Shown here: positions 59,140 to 64,000 of the stretch, in pieces
How the letters are laid out: each line of letters opens with the position of its first letter
How positions within the stretch are numbered: position 1 is the stretch's first letter
Source: Paenibacillus albus
Lineage (GTDB): Bacteria; Bacillota; Bacilli; Paenibacillales; Paenibacillaceae
DNA length: 64,000 nt
Assembly (NCBI RefSeq): GCF_003952225.1
Contig: NZ_CP034437.1
Coordinates: 6,062,001-6,126,000, forward strand
Reading direction: 5' to 3'
Notes under the pieces: generated by a model
Database searches by the model: none
Told to the model about the DNA's origin: nothing
What the model saw: the letters and a program-made list of their open reading frames with translations, nothing else
Program-made: the position numbers and the translations under genes

Positions 59140-62100
59140 TTATGCGAGCATCACTTCGAGCCGGGCAGAGATTCCCGTCGCCGCATCTTTTGCTGTAACG
59201 GTCCACTTCCCTGTCCGTTCATTGAATGGAATGAAGAGTTCATGGGAATGGGTCGCCTGCGTGCTAGTCAGCGTCAGATTCTCGTCATACAGCCACTGCT
59301 GCTTGCCGTCAGGGTCCGTCAGCTGGAAGCAGATTACGCTTGTAAATTGAAGCTGCGAATCGTCGGTCATCAAGCCGATGCTGATGGAGGCCTTTTCCCC
59401 GCGTTTCCATTCTTGGTTCTGGGACGATAGACTGATGCCGTTCACGCGGCAGGGCAGCAGGGCGAACAGCTTCGTATCTCCTTCGGCAAGCCCGAATTCC
59501 GCCTTGTCAGTCAGCCCCACGTAGCGCTGCTCGCGGATATCGTACACATGCGCCTGCTTCGCGAAGACGAATCGCAGCTGCTCTTCCTCTCCCTGCTGCT
59601 TCTTTCCTGCGCCGACGGCAAGGCCGTCATGCCCGAGTGCCCGCTTGCCGGACATGCCCCGAATGACCGCAACGTATGAGGCGCTCCCATTACGGTAATA
59701 GAAGCTTTCATACCCGGCGTGTGCCTCGGCGCCGCCCGCTTGCTGCAGCTCGGCAGGTTTTCCAGCCGCCGACAGGCCTACGAGCTCCCGCAGCAGTGCG
59801 CGTATGGACGCACCTTGCGAACCAATTTCACGCAGCTCTGTGTAGTCGGTCATTGCGATGTTCAAATATACCGCCTTGCCAGCGCCCACGCTGCGGACAT
59901 GCACGGCGCTAACCAGCCGCATGAAGTCATCGCGGAATGCGGGTTGGCCTTCCTTTGAACGTATGCCGATTTCGGCGAACTTTACTCCCTGGATCTCTTC
60001 GTTCAGCTTAAAGTACGGAAAGTCCGCATTCGGCACAAATTCATTGTTGATATAGAACGGCTCCGCTTCGCGCGATAATCGCTCGATGCCCAGCAGCGAA
60101 TCGAGCTGTCCTTGCTCCAGCAAGGCGCAGTGCCGGTCCATTAGACCGGTCTGGAAGTCGCCGATGACAACGCCGCCATCCTGGACGAATCGCGCAATGG
60201 CCTCTGTTTCTTCCGCACTGAGGGCAATCGAATAAGGCAGCACCAACAGCTTGAAGCCCCTCTGCTGCAATTCACCAGCCTCGATTTGCTGCGAAGCGAG
60301 GAAGACGTATTGATAGCCGCAATCCTCCAGCAAGTGAATCCAGCCTTGGCGATTCTTCTCGAAGCGCGTTTTGTCCGAAGCAATCGTTGCTCCGCGAACG
60401 GACGCCATTGAATAATGAACGGCAATGCCGCAGTGATCTCGCTCCGAGGCGTGCAGCAGCAGCTTGCCGAGGCCCTCTTCGCGAATTTCCTTGAATGGCA
60501 GGCTGAAATCGCGCGCGCTCTCGCTAAATGTGTAATCGGGATTGATGAGACTGAATTCCCAGAACAGGTTGCACAGCGTAAGTCCATGATAGAGCGCATG
60601 CCAGACACTGTGGCTCGCGGTCACGCCATCAACGCCGTATCCGAACCAGCCGCCAATGATCGTCCCCGGCCTTGCAAAAGAACGATGGAACTCGTATTGG
60701 TTGCCGACTCCGTAAGCCTCGAAGTAGCCGACATGCTGATGAAGCCGGTAGTAATCGTAGCCGGAATAAGCCGTCGATGCCTGGCAGCCGGACATCCGAA
60801 TAACACCTTCCTCATCCACGCTTCGGACGATAGCCGCGATTCGGCGGTACGCTTCCACGAAGGTATGCTCCATGAAACGACGGTGGTCTGCCCAAGGCGC
60901 GTAGCTCAACTTCGCCTTCGCTTCCTCCCGCGTGTACGGGATTACATCTTCCCAATCCGCGAAAGAGGTACTCCAGGCTTGGTTCAACGCCGCGATGCCG
61001 CCTGCGCCTCTGTCGGTGTACTCCAGCTTCAGCCACTCCCGCATTTCCCTCATGCAGTGCGAACAGAAGCACAGATCCAGCTCGTCGGTGTAGCAGGTCA
61101 GCGAGCCCTCGTCGTTGGCGAAGTAAGCAATCGGGCCAAAATGTTTAAACGCCGACACCTTGCTCGTCACCTTGCGCTCCATCCCCTCCCAGAACTCGGG
61201 GTCGTTCAAGCAAGGCACGCGGACAAGGAATTGTTTGTCCTTTGTCCGATAGTATTTTTCTTTGCGCTCCACATATGGCGCTCTGTGATACCAGTAGATG
61301 CCGAGCCCTTCTGCTCCCGACATCGTCAGCGTCTTCGCGCTGCCGGGATAAAGCCCCGTAATGCCAAGCTCGCGGAAGCGCTCGCCTACCAGATGAAGAA
61401 AATCACCATGCCCGCGGTTTTGCGGGGCGGTGAATACCTCAAAATCTTCAATGCGCCGCCGCTCTGGCGTCACGACGATCGGATCGGAGCTCCATCGTTG
61501 GATGCGAATCCCGCCGACATGAACATCGGCATGCACGGTGATGTGCATGGACTTGGATGCATGTGCCCGATAAGGAGCAGCATGGACTCTTATGACATTC
61601 GTTCCGGCTCCATCGCCGCTGAATTCGTGCTCGGATTGCTGCAGCACCTGGCCATAATCGTCGACGATCTGAACCACCAATCGGCCGGGGCTGGAACCGC
61701 CTTGTAGACAGAAGCTCGATTCGATGATTTCGCCGCTCGCTGCGGTTTGGTGGCTGACGTTAGCTTCGCTTATGCTTGCAGCGAGCGGCAGCGAGAAGCC
61801 GTACGTGGCGAAGTCTAGCAGTTCCCCTTCCGCATAGGCATTCAGCTCGACTCGGAAGTCGCCGCCTGCAGCCAATGAAGGCTTCTCCATCAGCGCAAGC
61901 AAGCCGCCGTTACCGCAGCTTCCTGCATCCACAACGTCGTCATAGCCGTTCTTGATCGTATAACGGATCTCATCCGGAGCTACAGAACCCGAGGTGCGAA
62001 TCTGCCAAGCCTCCTGCTGCCCTGTTCGCTCCGTTCGCTCTGGCCGTTCCAGCACACAATCAGGCTCGCGCCGCGCTGTCCACACGACGCTGCGGAAGGC

Positions 62101-62979
62101 GAGCTCATAGAACGATTCAAGAAATGCGAACGTGCAATCGCTCCGTACGCCTTGCCAACGATCAATAACAGCGTCGAACGTCGACTCCTTGCCAGTGTAG
62201 TCCTTATGCTGCGGCAGGATATCTCGCGGGTAATAGCCAAAAGCGATAACTCGGCCGCGTCCATAATTGCGAGCGGCGGCAATCGGCTCGCCATCCGGCG
62301 TTGCAATGAGCACCTCTGCTCCCTCAGCCGCTTGATACGGATAATAGGCAAGCTCTTCGCAAGGCAGCAGCTCAAGCGGGATGCCGCTTGTCACGTAGTG
62401 GGGCTTGGCTGCCTCCCACTTATCCGAGCGCAGCAGGTCGAATCTCACCTTCGGATAGCCTTCGCCTGCATTGTTGTCGACGGCGAACCCTTCCTCGAAC
62501 TGATTGACCAGCGGAGACAACGCTTCAAGCTCCGGCGATTTCGGTTTGTCCTGCCCATGGAAAGGCCGAATGAGCACAAGTCCAGCGCCGTTCTCCACTC
62601 TGCGTACAATGGCAGCTCTCGTGGCAGCAGTGAAATGTGCCCAGCCGTTCACGCCAGGAATGACGAGCACATCGTAGTGTTCCTCGCTCGTCATGGCTTT
62701 TTCCAAGTTGTCGTACATGATATGCTGGTCGTCCACCGAGGCGCGGATGTCATAGAAGTCGCCGAAGCCCCATTTGTTCAGGTCCCATGCCCGGTCAATG
62801 GTCACCGTCTCATACTGGACGCCGGTACGGCGAATGAATTCCACGATCTCACGCCCATACTTGACGCTTGGCACGAAGAACAGCTTCAGCTTGCTGCCGC
62901 CGCCTGCAAATGGCTGCAATCGGTCTGGATAAGCCTCGCCAACACTGATGTCATACTTGATGTCGTATTGGTACTCCAT
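59140..62979 (-). CDS. Very large GH42-like protein with glutaminase-like N-terminal domain
   Basis: A 1279-residue protein without signal peptide. Residues ~30-310 resemble a class I glutamine-amidotransferase-like fold (LKLFFVPSVKYG, DVLVIPGVNGW, GAGLVLIRPFHG, RGRVIAFGYYPRDILP). After beta-rich linkers comes a GH42-like beta-galactosidase TIM barrel: GHGDFLHLVGERFRELGITGLYPG, FANDEGSLTCYTDELDLCFCSHC near residue 640 (NDEG, candidate acid/base; CxC-x2-C zinc-like site as in GH42), FWEFSLINPDYTFSES, then a Rossmann-like trimer domain (LLVLPYSIALSAEETEAIARFVQDGGVVIGD) and a beta tail. Follows GH20. Substrate unknown. Confidence 0.8.
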   Translation of the reverse strand: MEYQYDIKYDISVGEAYPDRLQPFAGGGSKLKLFFVPSVKYGREIVEFIRRTGVQYETVTIDRAWDLNKWGFGDFYDIRASVDDQHIMYDNLEKAMTSEEHYDVLVIPGVNGWAHFTAATRAAIVRRVENGAGLVLIRPFHGQDKPKSPELEALSPLVNQFEEGFAVDNNAGEGYPKVRFDLLRSDKWEAAKPHYVTSGIPLELLPCEELAYYPYQAAEGAEVLIATPDGEPIAAARNYGRGRVIAFGYYPRDILPQHKDYTGKESTFDAVIDRWQGVRSDCTFAFLESFYELAFRSVVWTARREPDCVLERPERTERTGQQEAWQIRTSGSVAPDEIRYTIKNGYDDVVDAGSCGNGGLLALMEKPSLAAGGDFRVELNAYAEGELLDFATYGFSLPLAASISEANVSHQTAASGEIIESSFCLQGGSSPGRLVVQIVDDYGQVLQQSEHEFSGDGAGTNVIRVHAAPYRAHASKSMHITVHADVHVGGIRIQRWSSDPIVVTPERRRIEDFEVFTAPQNRGHGDFLHLVGERFRELGITGLYPGSAKTLTMSGAEGLGIYWYHRAPYVERKEKYYRTKDKQFLVRVPCLNDPEFWEGMERKVTSKVSAFKHFGPIAYFANDEGSLTCYTDELDLCFCSHCMREMREWLKLEYTDRGAGGIAALNQAWSTSFADWEDVIPYTREEAKAKLSYAPWADHRRFMEHTFVEAYRRIAAIVRSVDEEGVIRMSGCQASTAYSGYDYYRLHQHVGYFEAYGVGNQYEFHRSFARPGTIIGGWFGYGVDGVTASHSVWHALYHGLTLCNLFWEFSLINPDYTFSESARDFSLPFKEIREEGLGKLLLHASERDHCGIAVHYSMASVRGATIASDKTRFEKNRQGWIHLLEDCGYQYVFLASQQIEAGELQQRGFKLLVLPYSIALSAEETEAIARFVQDGGVVIGDFQTGLMDRHCALLEQGQLDSLLGIERLSREAEPFYINNEFVPNADFPYFKLNEEIQGVKFAEIGIRSKEGQPAFRDDFMRLVSAVHVRSVGAGKAVYLNIAMTDYTELREIGSQGASIRALLRELVGLSAAGKPAELQQAGGAEAHAGYESFYYRNGSASYVAVIRGMSGKRALGHDGLAVGAGKKQQGEEEQLRFVFAKQAHVYDIREQRYVGLTDKAEFGLAEGDTKLFALLPCRVNGISLSSQNQEWKRGEKASISIGLMTDDSQLQFTSVICFQLTDPDGKQQWLYDENLTLTSTQATHSHELFIPFNERTGKWTVTAKDAATGISARLEVMLA

Positions 62980-62996
62980 CCTTTACCACGCCTCCT

Positions 62997-63838
62997 TCAA
63001 TTTCCGCTGCGGTAGCGGTAGAGCTGATCGCACGGAAATTCCGTTCCGTAATGACTTCTCAGCGCGTGCGCACGGTTCATAACGCCAACGCGATACACAT
63101 CGTCCACTTGGCTGACATAATGCTTGAAGGCCAGTTGAACGACCGCCTCTGGGTGATGCCGGTAAACGCGCCGCTCCAGCGGGTGGCTCCCGGCCCACTC
63201 GTCGATGCGCGCCAGCTCCGCTTCCGTCGCAATGCCCCATAGGGCTTATCTTCTTGAAAATAAAACGTCGCCCGCGCTTCGCCGACCAGTTCTTGGGCAA
63301 CCGCAGCTGCAGCCTCACGAACGATGAAATGGTCGATATGCTCCTTGAACGCCAGCGGAAACACAAGCGCCGTGTCGGGCAGCGCTGCCCATGCCTTCGT
63401 CCGTGCGACCATCCGAGCGAAGATTGCATGATCCTGTTCGGTAAAATCCGCATACATGCCATGCGGAAATTCCATCTCGCTGTCTGCAAGCTGCTTGCCC
63501 CTTGTGAAGCATTCATTCTCGCCGAGCAGCTCATAGCCATAGCTGTATGGACCGAGCAGCTCGTCGATGCAGCCGAGATCCTCCAGCAGCCGCTTACCCG
63601 TGGCGAGCTTTACACGGTCCAGACTCGCGTCGAAGTTGCCGCTGCCTGTGTGCGCCAAGTAATTGCTTCTAGAGAAAACGTTCACGATGCGGAAGCTCTT
63701 CGTATGCAGCAGCCCTTGCTCCGCAAGCTCAAGAACATAGCCGCCCAAGAAGAACAGAAAATCATCATAGTGCGGGGAGATGACAACGATATTTCGCTCA
63801 GGAATAACCTCGTCGATTGGCAGTGGCGGCATGCTCAT
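62997..63838 (-). pseudogene. PIG-L family N-deacetylase, frameshifted
   Basis: Zinc deacetylase of the PIG-L/LmbE family (relatives deacetylate GlcNAc-containing substrates). The frame starts at ATG 63838 with VVISPHYDDFLFFLGG (HxDD metal site) and AFKEHIDHFIVREA (His-x-x-His). After YFQEDKPYG it leaves frame; restoring one G in the G run at 63235-63238 gives GIATEAELARIDEW... to YRYRSGN, stop 62997, a 280-residue product matching family length. Disrupted gene or base-calling error. 17 bases before the GH42-like gene. Confidence 0.82.
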
Positions 63839-64000
63839 TATTCCGATTCCTCCAGCAGCTTGTAAATTTCCGTGTACGAATCTTGAAAATAGGGCAGCTG
63901 CAAGCGCGCCAGCTCTTCATGCCTCGCATCCTCTTCAAGGAAAGCGACTGCCTGCTGCGCCGCTTCGAGCGAGTCGAACTCGCATTCCCAGATGAGCGTA
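63838..64000 (-). CDS. Unknown protein, N-terminus beyond window edge
   Basis: The last 53 or so codons of a minus-strand gene entering from the right edge. The visible sequence contains IWECEFDSLEAAQQAVAFL, then DARHEELARLQL and ends YKLLEESE. The stop overlaps the PIG-L start (TAATG), so the two are co-translated. The spacing of aromatic and Ala-rich segments recalls small ferredoxin-like alpha/beta barrel proteins (NIPSNAP or dimeric barrel type), but I cannot assign it. Confidence 0.6.
   Translation of the reverse strand, partial: TLIWECEFDSLEAAQQAVAFLEEDARHEELARLQLPYFQDSYTEIYKLLEESE

Noticed and set aside
60415-61707. 430-codon plus-strand frame inside the GH42-like gene
   Set aside because: Antisense shadow in a GC-rich gene; no start signal or homology.

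Overview
The window looks like a chromosome segment of a Paenibacillus-type endospore former (Bacillales, Paenibacillaceae). The evidence is a set of Bacillales housekeeping and sporulation genes (yycC, ylbJ, yunB, lytH-like M23 peptidase, yutD, lipA, a YjcD-like helicase, a YjbI-like globin), strong AGGAGG ribosome binding sites, frequent TTG and GTG starts, an S-layer (SLH) protein, and the sugar-transport, AraC-sensor and glycosidase repertoire typical of that family. There are no rRNA or tRNA genes, CRISPR arrays, transposases or phage genes that I can see.

Layout. 1-14.3 kb is core genome: M3 peptidase (cut by the left edge), YycC, DUF2225, globin, a 30-residue membrane peptide, YlbJ, NAD kinase, an ABC exporter, YutD, lipoyl synthase, M23 peptidase, YunB and a UvrD-like helicase. 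14.4-20.7 kb holds two tandem ADP-ribosylglycohydrolase-family genes, a nucleoside hydrolase, an RpiB-type isomerase and AraC and LacI regulators, with two LacI-type palindromic operators. 21.3-29.1 kb is a minus-strand catabolic block: Eis-like acetyltransferase, Gfo/Idh/MocA oxidoreductase, NagB, NagA, then a TIM-barrel isomerase and two more Gfo/Idh/MocA oxidoreductases. 29.3-36.3 kb has a membrane AraC sensor-regulator, a frameshifted LRR/SLH surface protein, a large alpha/beta hydrolase and a HAD phosphatase. 36.3-44.7 kb has a sugar ABC transport operon without its own ATPase, divergent from a DUF4091 / PfkB / PfkB operon. 45.8-53.0 kb is a tight seven-gene operon (Gfo/Idh/MocA, DUF993, TIM barrel, creatininase family, NagA, ROK kinase, MDR dehydrogenase). 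53.1-64.0 kb carries two secreted beta-helix proteins, a GH20 hexosaminidase, a 1279-residue GH42-like protein, a PIG-L deacetylase and a partial gene.

Taken together, 21-64 kb reads as machinery for uptake and breakdown of GlcNAc-containing or otherwise modified glycans. GH20, the beta-helix proteins and the GH42-like protein would act on glycans, PIG-L and NagA would remove acetyl groups, NagB, ROK and PfkB enzymes would process sugar phosphates, and Gfo/Idh/MocA plus TIM-barrel pairs would run oxidation, isomerisation or elimination steps. The substrate is not known from sequence.

The most unusual structure is a family of 51-bp repeats at four places (20.7-21.3 kb as two adjoining arrays, 24.4 kb, 44.9-45.75 kb; about 32 units). 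All units share one frame (TGTAG, then a variable 13-15-nt self-complementary core, then CTCTTTCGC or a related stretch) and differ in the core, as if cores were swapped in a fixed cassette. A separate cluster of GAGAG/CTCTC hairpins lies at 7.3-7.74 kb. Three genes are split by single small frameshifts, at least two at or beside homopolymers, so either decay or sequence error is possible.
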